From Oryzias latipes (Eukaryota; Chordata; Actinopteri; Beloniformes; Adrianichthyidae), in NCBI RefSeq assembly GCF_002234675.1, contig NC_019859.2, positions 28,329,973-28,393,972 on the forward strand: 64,000 nt of DNA, in the 5' to 3' direction. The position numbers and the translations under genes were made by a program. A model generated the notes under the pieces. It saw nothing but the letters and a program-made list of their open reading frames with translations. It ran no database searches and had not been told where the DNA came from. Below are positions 24,200 through 35,975 of this stretch, piece by piece; the first letter of the stretch is position 1, and the number at the start of each line of letters is the position of its first letter.

Positions 24200-24925
24200 G
24201 CAAACTTTGACTTTAGCAAAAAACTGTTTTTATCATCTGAGGAACGTGGCAAAATTAAAAAAGTATCTTGTCTCGATCAGACCTGGAAACAATTATCCAT
24301 GCTTTTATTTCCTCTCGTTTAGATTACTGTAACTCTCTTTTTTACCTGTTTTAACAAACGTTCCCTTCAGCTTGTCCAAAACTCTGCAGCAAGGCTTTTA
24401 ACAGGAACAAGTAAACGGACACACATCACTCCTCTGTTGTCTGCTTTACATTGGTTACCGCTCAAATTTCGAATTGATTTTAAAATTCTACTTTAATTTT
24501 TTAGAGCCTTGCATGGTCAAGCTCTGACGTACTTCTCTGACCTTTTAACCCCATACTCTCCGGCCCGATCCTTGAGGTCTTCCAACCAGAATCTTTTAAG
24601 CATTCCAAAAACCCGCTTTAAGACCAGAGGAGATCTGTCATTTCAAGCTGTTGCTCCTCGTCTTTGGAACTCCCTCCAATTGTCGTTGCGTCAGATCGAC
24701 TCCGTTGAGTGTTTTAAATCTTAGGTCAAGACGTTTTAATTCAGGAGAGCTTTTAGTTGATTTAGTCCTAGTTTTACCACGTTTTACTGTGTTTTGTTTT
24801 ACTATTATTATTATTGTATTTTATCACTTTTTTGTGTGTTGATATGATTTTATGCTCTTTGTAAAGCACTTTGTGACTTGCTCTGGGAAAAGTGCTATAG
24901 AAATAAAGATATTCTATTCTACTTT
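24200..24925 (+). mobile_element. L2-like LINE 3' fragment
   Basis: Three frames give the C-terminal part of a non-LTR reverse transcriptase broken by stops and shifts. Near 24305 is [10 protein letters not shown]-like text; then comes ALHGQALTYFSDLL and RLWNSLQLSLRQIDSVECFK (24650-24722). The 3' tail reads TTTGTAAAGCACTTTGTGAC and GTGCTATAGAAATAAAG, characteristic of L2-type elements. It lies upstream of zfyve27 coding exon 1, inside its first intron. Confidence 0.8.
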
Positions 24926-24929
24926 AGCA

Positions 24930-25290
24930 GTAAAGACCCACTGATAAAAATGATGTTTTTTGGCATTTTTAATGCGTTCTTGTGGCATTTTTTCTAAAGA
25001 TGGAGGACTTAAACAAAAAAATAAGCCAAAACTGCATATGTGATTATTATTTAATTTAAATTCTAGCGAATCAGGATCAGACAAAAAAAACACTGTTTAA
25101 AAAAGTTTGTAGTTTGGACGCAGCAGCAACGATCAGCTGCCCACATCCACTAGCAGACAAATAAATCCACGCATTCTTCTTTTTCCTCGTTTGAGCTGGC
25201 ATCTGGCTCAGAACTGCACAGCTGGATAGCTCCAACATTGTTTGACATCTTTGTTGTTAGGTTGGGGGTGTGAGGGGCTGTGAGCTATTG
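24930..25290. repeat. Dispersed repeat family C, copy 1
   Basis: Starts AAAGACCCACTGATAAAAAT. Its right part (GGCTCAGAACTGCACAGCTGG, shown as shorter shared blocks) resembles 42790-43030, 46140-46340, 47180-47520 and 60480-60795, some inverted. No frame is present. Likely an old non-coding transposon family. Confidence 0.55.
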
Positions 25291-26318
25291 GGAGACCGTG
25301 TAAACAGAGGAAAGTGGGCTCGGGCTTACTCTGCAACAACATTCCCACCCACAGATCAGAAGTGAATTTTTAATGAACTACTGGCACTCTACAGAAACTA
25401 TGTCCTAGAAAAAGATAGGCTTTTTGATTTTAGCTAAAAACTGTAGAATCTTAGTTGAGAGACCACTAGGAACACTTTTAAAAGAGATCAGAAGATGAGT
25501 AAATAGAAGTGAATTATTTAATGCTTTGCTCTGATTGACTGTAAAAATGGCAAATGTTATATGATTAAAAAAATATCAGAGTTGGACTTTCAGTCAAAAT
25601 GGGAAGTAACAGATAAACCAACACTTCATTGACACTAAGAGATTAATAAAACTAGAAGACGATAAGGACAGCTTTTATGCCAAAGTCACAGAGAATTTTG
25701 TCTAGAGGGAGAAGTGTGTGGACTTCATTTACCAGTGAAGGTTAGACCCATGTGCAAGTTTAGTGTGTTTGTGAGAGAGCGTACATTCTCCATACTGTGT
25801 CTATGTTATGGGTTGTCTGTAACATTCAGGTGGGAGACTGAACCGCTATATACATACATTTTACATTCTTCTATGGCCCAATATGAACCTGCTATTTTTA
25901 GAAAAAACAATTCTGATGTGAGATATGCGTTTGCATGTTGGTTAATATTCATACCACTTTCCACACTTTCAGGCTAGTTAATCACTGATTAACATTTCTA
26001 CTAGAGCTGTTTTTGTGGGGTCTTGCAGTTTTTAAGATGACTTTTTTGGGCTGGAAAACCATGACTCTCTGGCAACACTGGGTAAAAACATTTTCCAAAC
26101 TAAGGGTTCGTTGATATTCTGCTCCCACAGAATGTGTACGAGAAAGTGTGTGTGTCCCTGTGTGTGTGACTGGCACAGGAGTGTTTTCCATATTCGACGC
26201 AAATCAGGAAGTTTCCGTGCCCAGAGCACTGGTACTTCCTGTTTCATTTTCTGCTTTCGTGAATCCCTGTTCACTCAAACTGCGACTTCATGAGCTGAAG
26301 ATGAAGGGGGTCTCTTAC
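25291..26318. other. zfyve27 first intron sequence
   Basis: No supported exon. Two overlapping open frames on opposite strands at 25982-26293 have no recognisable domain. Confidence 0.4.
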
Positions 26319-26640
26319 CCAGAGCAGAAGGGGTCCAACCCAGACACGTTAAGATGCGGGGGGTATAGAAGTAGTAGCGCAGGCTAAGCTAGCGAGTCCC
26401 GACGGCCCCAGCTGCGCGGCGGGAGCAGAGGACCCGCAGAAACGACATGACCGCAGACTCCCCCTTGAAACCCGGAAGCAGCACAGAGCACCGCATGCGC
26501 GGGGACTAAACCAGCAATTTACTTTAGGGAGATTTTTCGACTCAGCGCAAGCTTTTCCCGAACACTCGCTTCCGGTTTGGTCCAGGCTAAACAGCTGATG
26601 ACATTCATGGGCGGAGCCCAAATGAGACGATCCTAGAGCG
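26319..26640 (-). promoter_or_regulatory. zfyve27: Probable zfyve27 promoter and non-coding exon 1
   Basis: A consensus donor on the minus strand (CTCTGG|GTAAGAG, exon end 26319) follows a CpG-rich stretch. It pairs with the acceptor TTGTTGCAG|TGTTGTG at 23950, seven bases before the start ATG. ETS-type GGAAG cores occur at about 26471 and 26568. The transcription start is not fixed. The exon is inferred from the splice pair, not from protein. Confidence 0.55.
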
Positions 26641-26689
26641 CCTCGACCGGGCAGTGGGAACACAGTGTGTCGAGACAGACTCAGACTGA

Positions 26690-27440
26690 CCCCTCTTCCC
26701 TCGCGTTCCAAATAGAAAGTACCCGCTGCCTCCTAGAAGCCAAAATCCCCTAGACGTCTATTGAGAAATAAACAGCTAATGTTCAGTCATTCTAAGGCAG
26801 AGACCGAGAGGAGGACAGCAGGATAGGGTGAGTAAGGATAAGGATGGTAATGTATTGACAGGTGTCAGTAGTGTAATGGAAAGATGGGAAGAATACTTGG
26901 AAGAGTTGAGAAAGAATAAAAGAGGTGACTGTTGTGGAGCAGGAATTAAAAAAGATTAATGGGGTGAAGTGAGAGGGGTCATTGAAGAAAATAAAGAATA
27001 GAAAGGCACTTGGTCCTGAAGATATACCTGTGGAGGTATGGAACATCACATTTTTTCAGGATATTTTTTTCTTTAACGTCAGTTATTCAAGTTTTAAACT
27101 AACCAATCAGATGCCTCAGTAAAACCATTTGGTGCCCGCTAGCCCCACCTCGGACATTTGATTGATAGATTCTCCTGAGCCACTTTTAGTGGAACAGGTG
27201 TGGACTTCAAATGAGCTTACTTCTGATTGGTGACAGCAGTGGCCCTATAAATTTGGACTCAGACCAATTCGGACCAATCACGGTCAACTGGCTCCAAATG
27301 AGGACACCCGTATCGCGGAAAAATGGCAACTGAATTGTCTTCATTTCACTGGAGCTGGAAGTAAGGTATTTTCTATGGGTGAAGTCACACCCAGCTGTGT
27401 CCAGACAATGGGATTTTTCTGATTCTTTTCCCCCCTCATT
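26690..27440. repeat. Dispersed repeat family B, interrupted copy
   Basis: The left part (TCCCTCGCGTTCCA, AGTACCCGCTGCCTCC) and right part (CAAGTTTTAAACTAACCAATC, CAATCAGATGCCTCA) match 31610-31830 and, inverted, 6640-7135. An RTE-like LINE fragment at 26800-27045 separates the two halves. Confidence 0.6.
26800..27045 (+). mobile_element. RTE-like LINE fragment
   Basis: Reading across frames gives text like DKDGNVLTGVSSVMERWEEY and, further on, KNRKALGPEDIPVEVW. That is the region just before the reverse-transcriptase core of RTE-type elements. It has several frame breaks. It inserted into a family B repeat. Confidence 0.7.
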
Positions 27441-27656
27441 TTGTCTCTCATAGTTAAGGTTTACCTACGATTAAAATTACAGGCCTCTCTCATCTGTTTA
27501 AGTGGGAGATCTTGCACAATTGCTGGCTGACTAAATGCTTTTTTTGCCCCACGTTATATACAGACAATGAGTGGTATAGACCATTGTACATGTTCGAAAT
27601 CTCTCCCTACTCTTTTAGTACTAGAAAACAATAAAGAGCAGGACAATCGTCTACAT

Positions 27657-28687
27657 CAGTGATCCCCAACCTTTATTGCGCCACTGATCGGTTTGATGTC
27701 TGGCAAAATTCTTACGAACCGGTATGTTACATGTGGCGGACACATGCTGCAGCAACTCTGCAATAAAGGCAGAGACACGTGATAAGACGTACTCTGCACT
27801 TTTATTTTGACACGTTAAACATTGTACATCGCACAGGTGTCATCATCCTCTCCCCTTCCCACACTCATGGTGTAAACACAACAGGAAGAAATAACTAAGG
27901 GTGAAACAACATAACTGCCAGATAAAAGGACCCGTAGGCCAAAAGAAACACCGTGCTCAACCCTATTTTGACCAAAGCAGGCAAAGGGAATTGATTTAAT
28001 TCTCTGTGATGCCATCTCCGACAGTAACCCCTGCAGCCTGCGGAACTCTGACAGCAGACCAAACGTGCACGTGACCGACACTACAGTACAACAAAATAAT
28101 ATGACTTGCATGCAAACTGTGGTATTTTCTAAACATAACAATAAACACGAATTATGACATGAGCAACGTCCTCTCTGCCGGCAACACTCCCTGGTCGCTA
28201 TGATAACATTTAAACATGCCTTCAAAATAAGTGCATAGAAAATCCAACTCACCACAATGCTGAATGGTTTGAGGGAATCTCCCGTTGGGATAAATCTGTA
28301 TTTTAAGTAGGACTCCTGATACTGTCTATTAAATGTAGCTTTCTTTTTTTGGAAGTGGACGGCTCCTCTTCTGTCTCCTGGCTGGACCTTTTCCACTTGG
28401 CAAAGAAACTTTCCAAAGACGTTTGCTTTTTATTCATTTTGCTAGTTCCTGGGTTTTATTTTAGCTGTATCCTATCACGTGACCAAGACGAGCGAATTGG
28501 CCTGCGTCAAGAGCAACATAGACGGATGGAACAGAGAATCATGCAACTTTTAAAAAAAAAACATCTTTCAGATTCCGAAATAAATAAAATGGAAGTCACG
28601 AAAGTTATTTTATTTTTTCTGTGCGGCCCGGTACCAAATGACCCACGGACTGGTACCGGTCCGCTGCCCGGTGGTTGGGGACCACTG
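27657..28687. mobile_element. hAT-like non-autonomous element (GGACCGGT family), copy 1
   Basis: The left end is CAGTGATCCCCAACC and the right end GGTTGGGGACCACTG, an inverted pair. The flanking 8-mers GTCTACAT and ATCTAGAT agree at 6 of 8. Subterminal text near the right end includes CGGACTGGTACCGGTCCGC. A 193-codon minus-strand frame inside has no recognisable domain. A related, larger copy is at 53628-55702. Confidence 0.82.
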
Positions 28688-29178
28688 ATCTAGATAATCT
28701 AGAACAGTGGCCCTCAACCTTTCAACCTTTGTTTTTACACAAATCATGATTCATTGTTTATTTATTTTTAACACAGGAACATTTTCTGTGCTAAAGTTTC
28801 TTGTCAGCTGCCTGCCAAATTCACCCTTTTAAAGTTTCCTCTGATCAGCAACATCATCTGCAGGTCAGCAACTTTATTCGATTGAATCTTTATTCACTGT
28901 CAAATGTTTGCGGCTTGTTTAAAACTTAGACTTTGTGATTAAGATGAAGACGTCAAAGTGGATGCTAACAACCGGATGCTAACTTTAGCTGCGACCAACT
29001 TTTAAGGTGTGATGGATAAATAAAATGAAACAGCCATCGTAAACTTCTATTTTCTTAAATATATTAATATAATAAATAATGTGAATACACCATGTCAGCA
29101 TGTTTATTGTCTGTGTTTATACCATGGTCCGGGTGAATACTCGATTCTGATTGGCTGCTGGATGTGCATTAAAAAGGG
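28688..29178. other. Repeat-derived intergenic DNA
   Basis: Starts with CAGTGGCCCTCAACC, resembling a decayed hAT left end. Near 29100-29160 is ACCATGGTCCGGGTGAATAC, text seen at the front of fish DNA elements. No exon. Confidence 0.45.
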
Positions 29179-30207
29179 ATGACCACACGCCTAAAAAAGA
29201 AGTTTCGGACACATAACTACGCTGGAACAAAACCTAAAACATATGTTGAGATACGTTATTTCACAGCAGCGATACAGCAGAAAAGACGAGTGATTTCTTT
29301 TAACTTGTTCGGTGAATTTGATAGTTTTGATGACTGGGATGCAGCCGCAGAGAAAGAGACAAGAATATAAAAAGGGGGAGAGAAGACACAAGGAAGTGAC
29401 ACCGGAAGAACCGAACTTTTTAGAGGATGACAAGGACGAGGTAAACAAACCACAAAATGGGCAGTTCATTTATTTAGAGACTTCCTGGCTCAAACAAACA
29501 TGGACATGAACTTTGAAAACTACACTGCTACCACTGTCAATGAGAGTCTGCGCCTTTTTTATGCGCCTGTTCAGTCCACTAAGGAAGGACGAGAATACAG
29601 TGTGGCCAGTCTGAAGACCTTCTGACAAGCCCCTTGGCCTCGCGAGAAAGGTGTGGTTTGACATCCAGCTGTGTTTGGCTCGACGTGGGAGGGAGGGGTG
29701 CTGTGAATTGGCCATAGCATCCACAGAGACGAGGAAGGCGCTGAATACCTCACCCTATCGCATAATCCGGACACTAAGAATCACAAAACTCCAAAAGACC
29801 CCCACAAGCAAAACCCAAGAGGTTTTATGTGTGCAAGATCCGGGGATCCTTTGTGCCCAATAAAAAGTTTCAAGAAATACATCTCTAAATGTCCCCCAGA
29901 CGCAAAATCTTTTTATTTGCATCCGAAGCGCTCCGTCACCGCAGCATCCTAGGTTTGGTACTCCAGGGAACCGATGGGTGTCAACTACCTGGGAGCAATG
30001 CTAAAGAAAATTAGTGAAGGTCTGTACAAATACGTAGCCCTAAATATTTTGTCAAACCTCTCTTTCTCTTTTGTTAATAGCCTACGTGTTTATTATTGTT
30101 TCTTTAAGGTTGGTCTGTCGCATATTTACACAAACCACAGCCAACAGAGCATGCTATGCGCTTCGTGTCGGATGGTTCAGGCTGCCACAGCGTGCTTTAA
30201 TTTCTGA
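29179..30207 (+). pseudogene. Decayed Crypton-type tyrosine recombinase
   Basis: A broken coding region read in three frames. Residues near 29490-29590 resemble the N-terminal helical domain (NFENYTATTVNESLRLFYA). Then comes WFDIQLCLARRGREG (29655-29700). Next is a catalytic-domain stretch with FKKYISKCPPDAKSFYLHPK (about 29865-29925) and SREPMGVNYLGAMLKKISEG (29958-30020). A motif YTNHS follows near 30130. In active relatives a catalytic arginine follows this histidine; here the next residues are QQ. This architecture (DUF3504-type) is shared by Crypton transposons and the host genes ZMYM2/3/4, QRICH1 and KIAA1958. Stops and frameshifts mark it as dead. The final tyrosine region was not identified. 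Confidence 0.75.
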
Positions 30208-30719
30208 TAATGCACACTTCCCTTACATGTAAAACATTAGAGAATTAGTCGCTGCATATCGGGCAGATGGAGAGGCTTCGGGTATGTGAGAACAACTGTC
30301 TCAATAAATCTAAATGTCAAGGAAAACTCCTGGTTTTGTCTGTATACGGCAGCTTTATGTTTCTTTGAAGTCGAAGACCCTTATTCGGTTTCCTCATTGG
30401 CTCTTTTCTACCCAAAGGAACTTTTCAAATACATTTAAATTGTGTTTTTAATTAGCTTTTAAGCTTTGGGCTACTAATTTAGTAGTTTGAGCCGCAAGAC
30501 GCGTCAAGAGAGATGGATGAGGTGAACAGTTTTCTTTATTTTCAGTATCAGAAAATAAAGAAAACGGAAATAATCCAAGTTGGTGTTTAGTTAGTGAAGT
30601 TAGTTTTTTTCTGTCTGTGGCCCGGCACAAAATGGTGATATGGTTTGGGGACCATATCACCATTCCCCCAGACCACTGGTCTGGGGTATCTAGTCAAGAT
30701 TATCTAGTGCAACAACGGC
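30208..30719. other. Repeat-derived intergenic DNA with hAT-like right end
   Basis: Near 30618-30655 the text GTGGCCCGGCACAAAATGG and GGTTTGGGGACCAT resembles the right end of the GGACCGGT hAT family. It pairs loosely with the left-like end near 28705, so the Crypton relic may lie within one hAT-type element. Confidence 0.45.
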
Positions 30720-31580
30720 TAACAACTTTTTTTTCTTTTTAGTAGCAGATTTGACGTCACTGATTTCCCAAAGTAAAACCTAATATCAACATTTTACGAA
30801 GACTATTTATCAATCAGCTATGCTCTGAAGATGAAAACTAAGATGGTTTATAAAAATAATTAATGAAAATACTTTTTTTCCCCAATGAAAAATCCTTCTA
30901 ATGCCATGCATTGTGGTCTATATTTTTAATGACCATCAATGCACACTGGTTTTTCACAGAGACCTCTGGGAAATTTCAAGGGCACTAGATTTTGGAATTT
31001 TAGATTTGGACAAGTCTACAAAATGGCGAGTGCTCTATATGGTACACTAAGTACTGAGTAGAGAAGGAATTGGAGCACAACTTTAGACTTTATATCAGAA
31101 GGGAATTTAAGTTATGTCTGACTCCGAATTCCCTCCATTGCCCCTTAACTATTAAAAACCTGTATAGTGTGGAATTAGCTAGTGCCCAGGATTTTAAAAG
31201 CAATTGAGACACCATGCTCACTAAATTTTTTTACGGAGATATCATGTCTCTAATTTTCACAAAGTAAAAAACTTTTTAATATGAGCATTTTACAAAGACT
31301 ATTTATGAATTCACCGTGTTCTGATGATGAAGATGTTGATGGTTTATAAAAAACTAAAATAAAATAAAAAATTTTATCAAAATTTTTCAAACATAATGCA
31401 TTGTGGTCTATAGTGGCCAATCTAGTGAGCATCAGTGCACAGTTTCTCATAGAGACTTCTGGAAAATTGCTTTGGCATCGGATTTTGGAATTGTAGATTT
31501 GGACAACACTACTAAATAGCAAACACACTATATAGTGCACTATGTAGTGTGTAGTAAAGGAATTCGGACACAACCTCAAT
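30720..31580. repeat. Dispersed DNA-transposon-like repeats, two partial copies
   Basis: Two tandem partial copies (about 30740-31080 and 31110-31575) of the family at 60-798. Each has a block reading TGCATTGTGGTCTATA and CATAGAGACTTCTGG or a close variant. The right end GGAATTCGGACACAAC is followed by a poly(C) run at about 31583. Confidence 0.6.
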
Positions 31581-31609
31581 GACCCCCCCCCCCCCCATGT
31601 TCCATACAG

Positions 31610-31835
31610 GAAGTACCCGCAGGCTCCAAGAAGTCTAACTCAGTTAGACTTCTATTGAGAACTGGTTCTAGTACTCAGTCATTTTTTTGTCACACGAACC
31701 ATTCTTTCTCTACTACCTGTTTTTAACATGATCTTACTAACTCTGATTTTATTTAATAAAGTTTTTTCCATGTTGCATGATATTCAAGTTATGAACTGAC
31801 CAATCAGATCCCTCAAAAACTTTATTGGTGCATGA
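31610..31835. repeat. Dispersed repeat family B, short copy
   Basis: Matches both halves of the 26690-27440 repeat (GGAAGTACCCGCAGGCTCC and CTGACCAATCAGATCCCTCA), without the LINE insertion. Confidence 0.6.
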
Positions 31836-31849
31836 AAATATCCCCCACA

Positions 31850-33300
31850 CCATCAAGTGGGTTGATGACACCCATGCTCTGGGCCTCTTTTCCAGCCCCG
31901 TAGCAGGTCAGTCAGCCTTTGGTGCCAACATCACAGTACTTCTCTCGTCCTCATTGTAGTTTGCTCCTCAGCTCGTGAAGCTCTGAGATCCAAACATCAG
32001 CTGATGAAAGCCAGACCGCTCAACAAGTCCTCTCCTGCCACCAAAGCCAAAGCCCGGGAATGCTCTGGTACCAGCTTACACAGTGTTTCCCCCTCGTATT
32101 CCCTGATTAGGTTTTGATACTCTTTACAACCTGTTTTCATCAGACTTCCTAGTCAGTCTAGCATAAAGTAAAGACTTGGGATCACACCCCCTCATGGGCC
32201 CACCACCTACAGGAGAGCTCAGAAGGGCAATTTGGTTTGGTGGCAGCCAAAAGCGGGTGCCTCAGTGACCTAACCCCCTGTCGTGGAATTTAGCTTTTGG
32301 GACTTGAACTGTCACCTCTCTGGGAGGAAAAGAGCCTTAGCTTGTTAGAGAGGTTCAGAGATACCGGTTAGATGTAGTTGGGCTCACCTCTATGCTCAGC
32401 CTGGACTCTGAGACTCCACCATTAGGGAGTTGCTCAGGGTGAGAGGTGACGGGCTGGGGTTGCCTTTCTCGTGAGCCCTCAGCTCAATTGCCAACTTTTG
32501 GAGTTTCCTCCGATGGAGTGGGTCTTGTGTCTTTGCCTTTGGGTAGGGAATAGGTCTCTGAATGTGGTTTCTGTCTACGGGCAGCACAGCAGCTCAGAGT
32601 ATCTGGTATTGGTGTTTCATAGAGGGGTACTAGAAAGAATTCCACTGTCCCTCTGAGGGACTTCAATGTCCACATGAGCAACAACAGTGGCACCTGGAAG
32701 GCCGTGATTGAAAGGAATGGCTCCCTGATCTAAACCGGAGTGGTGTTTTGTTGTTGTACTTGTGTGCTCATCATAGTTTGTCCATAACAAACACTGTTCG
32801 AACTATAGAGTGTCCGTCAGTACACAGCACCAGGACACCTTAGGAAGGAGATTGATGATTGACTTTTTAGTAATTTTAGGCAAACTTAAGCATTGGTAAA
32901 GAGAGAGACCGATCAATACTCTGTGGTGAGTTAGATCTGCTAGCAGGGAGGGAGGCCAGAAAGGCTTGGGAGACCCAAATGTACTGAGTGGGTTTGCTGG
33001 GAAGGTCTGGCTGAGCCCTCTGTCTGGGAGATTTTTAACTCACACATCTGAGAGAGTGTGGATCATAGGGGGGATAGAGACTGGACCATGTTCTCCACCT
33101 CAGTTCTCTCTGCTGCTGTTCAGAGCTGTTGTCGAAAGGTCTCTGGTGCCTGTTGTGGTGGCAATCCAAGAACCTGGTGTTGGACACCAGAAGTAAGGAA
33201 TTCTGTCAAGCTGAAGAAGCAGTCCTACCAAGCAATGCTGACTTGTAGGACTCCCGAGGTACTGGCAGTCTAAGCAAGCCCTGCCCCTGGTTCTTATGAA
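31850..33300 (+). mobile_element. Non-LTR retrotransposon relic (endonuclease region)
   Basis: Disrupted frames give text typical of the apurinic-like endonuclease of fish LINEs, such as LRDFNVHMSNNSGTWKAVIE (about 32655-32715). Downstream there is ACCGGNPRTWCWTPEVRNSV (about 33145-33205). Many stops are present. The LINE clade is not assigned. Confidence 0.65.
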
Positions 33301-34000
33301 GGCAACAACCAGGATTCAAACCTGAACCTTCTCGCTGTGAGGTGGTGTAATACACCACTATGCAGCCCCTCCTAATTATTGCAGATCCTTATTTGAGACT
33401 ACATTATTTTTGTATTGTGTTTAAGCTGTTTCCTGCTACTCATAGAAGTGGTTGCCTAAATAAATGATGGTCTATGCATAAGAAAACCATTAAACAGTTT
33501 TTAGGGGGCAGCAAGGGGTTTTACCTCAACTTGGTGCAGTCAGCCCAAAAAAACTGAGAACTACTTTTATAAGTTGAAGTGACACAATCTCTTTTGATTT
33601 TAGTTTATTTTTCTATTGTTCCAATTTATCCAGCAGAAACCAACAATGCTAATGTTGTTAGCCATGTTTAAAATACTGGGGTTTCTAACCTCCTCAGCCT
33701 TCATTTGTTTTTCCTTGTTGGACAGCTCTGATCTCATTTCTGGATTAGCTTCTAAGTCCTGCTGCTCTGCCTCCACAGGCAGAGGTGGTTCAGTGGGATA
33801 TTAGGCGGCGTGAAGCCCGTACCTTTACGGATGCACCTTCACTAATCAGGTCTGACCAGTGAGTCTGTCTTACGCTACAGGTCTGGTAAGCATTTATTTA
33901 TACATACATTTATCACTTTTTTAAACTTACAGACTACTTTTTACAATTGAAAAAAACATGGGATAAGATGCCAAACATCTCTATGACTACTTAACTTGAA
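33301..34000. other. Intergenic DNA, no gene seen
   Basis: A short repeat-like piece near 33300-33370 (CTCGCTGTGAGG) and AT-rich sequence. No exon supported. Confidence 0.4.
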
Positions 34001-34009
34001 AGTTAAGCC

Positions 34010-34866
34010 CATGATGCATGGTTGCCAGACAGGCTGCTCAAAATAATTAGTTGGGGAACGTATTTGGATGACTGGAACTATCTACACTCGACCATAAAGA
34101 CATGCAAAAAAATAAAACTCAACATGTTCTGGTTGTGTCCAAAGCTTCAACAATTCTGGTTCTATGTGTTTAATGTGTTATTGGGAGCCTATACCTATCA
34201 CATTGCACCTAACCTGATCACTGCAATATTTGGAGTTGCTCCCAATGATGAGGTACCAGGCACGATGAAACAGGCTTTGGCTTTTACCACTTTACTGACT
34301 CATCGTCTGATTTTACTTAAATGGAAAGATTCCCGTCCCCCTTACAAAGTCCACTGGCTCCGTGACGTGCTTTACAATCTTAAACTTGAGAAACCTCAGT
34401 TCTCACTTAGAGGCTCAATTAAATGATTTCAGGCCACCTGGAATCCCTTTCTACTATTTGTCGGTACCATGGTCTTGCCTTCTGAGTACAACTGAACTCT
34501 ACTCTTGTTTTCTACTAATTCTTCCTCCTAAATTCATAATTTTACTCAAAATTACCAATTTATTATTATTATTTGTTTTGGTTTTTTGCTGTTCAATTTT
34601 ATTTTATTTATTTGTTTTTTGTTTGTTTTTGGCCAAGGAAAGGAGGGAGGGTGTTGGGAAGGGAAGGGTGGAGGGCTGGCTGGGTTATGTAGATTGGGCT
34701 GTGGGATGATAGAATGGGAGTGGGAAACGGTTGAAGGAGTTTGGGGTGGTCGTGACATTCTTTGATTGTTTTCCTCATCTATAATTGTAAATGCTTTGTA
34801 CTGGAATGTCTGTTCTTTGAAAATGTTCAATAAACAAAGTTGGAAAAATAAATAAATAAATAAAAA
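34010..34866 (+). mobile_element. L1-like LINE 3' end
   Basis: A 134-codon frame (34022-34426) matches the extreme C-terminus of fish L1/Tx1-type ORF2. It shows NMFWLCPKLQQFWFYVF, then ITAIFGVAPND, HRLILLKWK and FSLRGSIK. The following ~430 bp are G-rich 3' UTR ending in a poly(AAT) tail (AATAAATAAATAAATAAA near 34850). It is 5'-truncated. Confidence 0.8.
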
Positions 34867-34869
34867 TCA

Positions 34870-35975
34870 ATCTCTTAAAACCCAGAAAAAACCCTCTGGT
34901 GACTAATCATTAAATTATCATTAAATCCAAATCCTCTGTCTCTTCTGGTGTCCCCCACGGTTCTGTCCTTGGTCTTCTTCTTTTCATTAATTATCTTCTC
35001 CCCCTTGGCAATATCTTCCGTAAATTTAATGTTAATTTTCACTGTTTTGCCGATGACACCCAGCTCTATGTATCAAGCAAACCTGACTCCTGTCTTCCAA
35101 CCTCCTCCCTCCACTCCTGTCTATCTGAAATGAAAAACTGGTTCACCTTAAACCTTCTCAAACTAAATAGTGATAAAACCGAGCTACTTCTAGTAGGTTC
35201 CAAATCCACCCTCTCCAAAGCAACAAGTCTTACTCTTTCCATCGATTCGTCTTCTGTCTCCCCCTCCCCTCAGGTGAAGAGTCTGGGTGTCATCCTAGAT
35301 AGCTCCTTATATTTTCAGTCCCACATCAATAATATTAATCATTTCCATCTACGTAACATTAATCGTCTACGCCCCTCCCTCACCGCCCCCTCTGCTTCTA
35401 TCCTGGTTCACAGTCTGGTCACTTCCCGTTTAGATTATTGTAATTCCTTCCCCAATAAGCTCCAATTGGTCCAGAACTCAGCTGCCCGCATCATCTCCAG
35501 AATCCCCTCCTTCAGTCATATCACCCTGGTTCTCCACCAGCTGCACTGGCTCCCCATAACCTCCAGAATCCAATTCAAACTCCTGCTGTTCACCTTTAAG
35601 GCCCTCCATAACCTGGCCCCTCCTCATCTCTCCAACCTCATCCATATCAAAACCCCCCCTCGTTCTCTTCGGTCCTCCTCGTCTGTTCAACTCTCTGTTC
35701 CTCCGGCCCGACTAGTCACCATAGGAAGCAGAGCCTTCAGCTGCTCAGCTCCCAAACTCTGGAACCCCCTCCCTCCTGATCTATGTAACATAGACTCTCT
35801 TCCTACTTTCAGATCTAAACTCAAAACTCATCTGTTCATTTCTGCTTTCCCATCCTGGTTCACTTTTGATTTTGTCTTTTATATTTATTGTGCTTTTAAT
35901 GTGTATTTTTAACCTTTGTTTTGTAAAGTGTCCTTGGGTTTCTTGAAAGGCGCTTTAAACTAAATGGATTATTAT
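34870..35975 (+). mobile_element. L2-like LINE, 5'-truncated
   Basis: A 260-codon frame (35130-35912) with upstream sequence from 34930 encodes the C-terminal reverse transcriptase. It shows [10 protein letters not shown] and FADDTQLY (catalytic ADD, about 35040-35070), then [40 protein letters not shown] and [15 protein letters not shown]. The tail GTAAAGTGTCCTTGGG and GGCGCTTTAAACTAAATGG with ATT repeats is L2-type. It abuts the L1-like tail head-to-tail. It is one of the least decayed elements here. Confidence 0.88.

Noticed and set aside
27815-28396. 193-codon minus-strand frame as a membrane protein gene
   Set aside because: It lies wholly inside a hAT-like non-autonomous element, is Cys/Val-rich low-confidence text and matches no family.
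35130-35912. 260-codon plus-strand open frame as a host gene
   Set aside because: It is the reverse-transcriptase C-terminus of an L2-like LINE, with a LINE 3' tail right after it.
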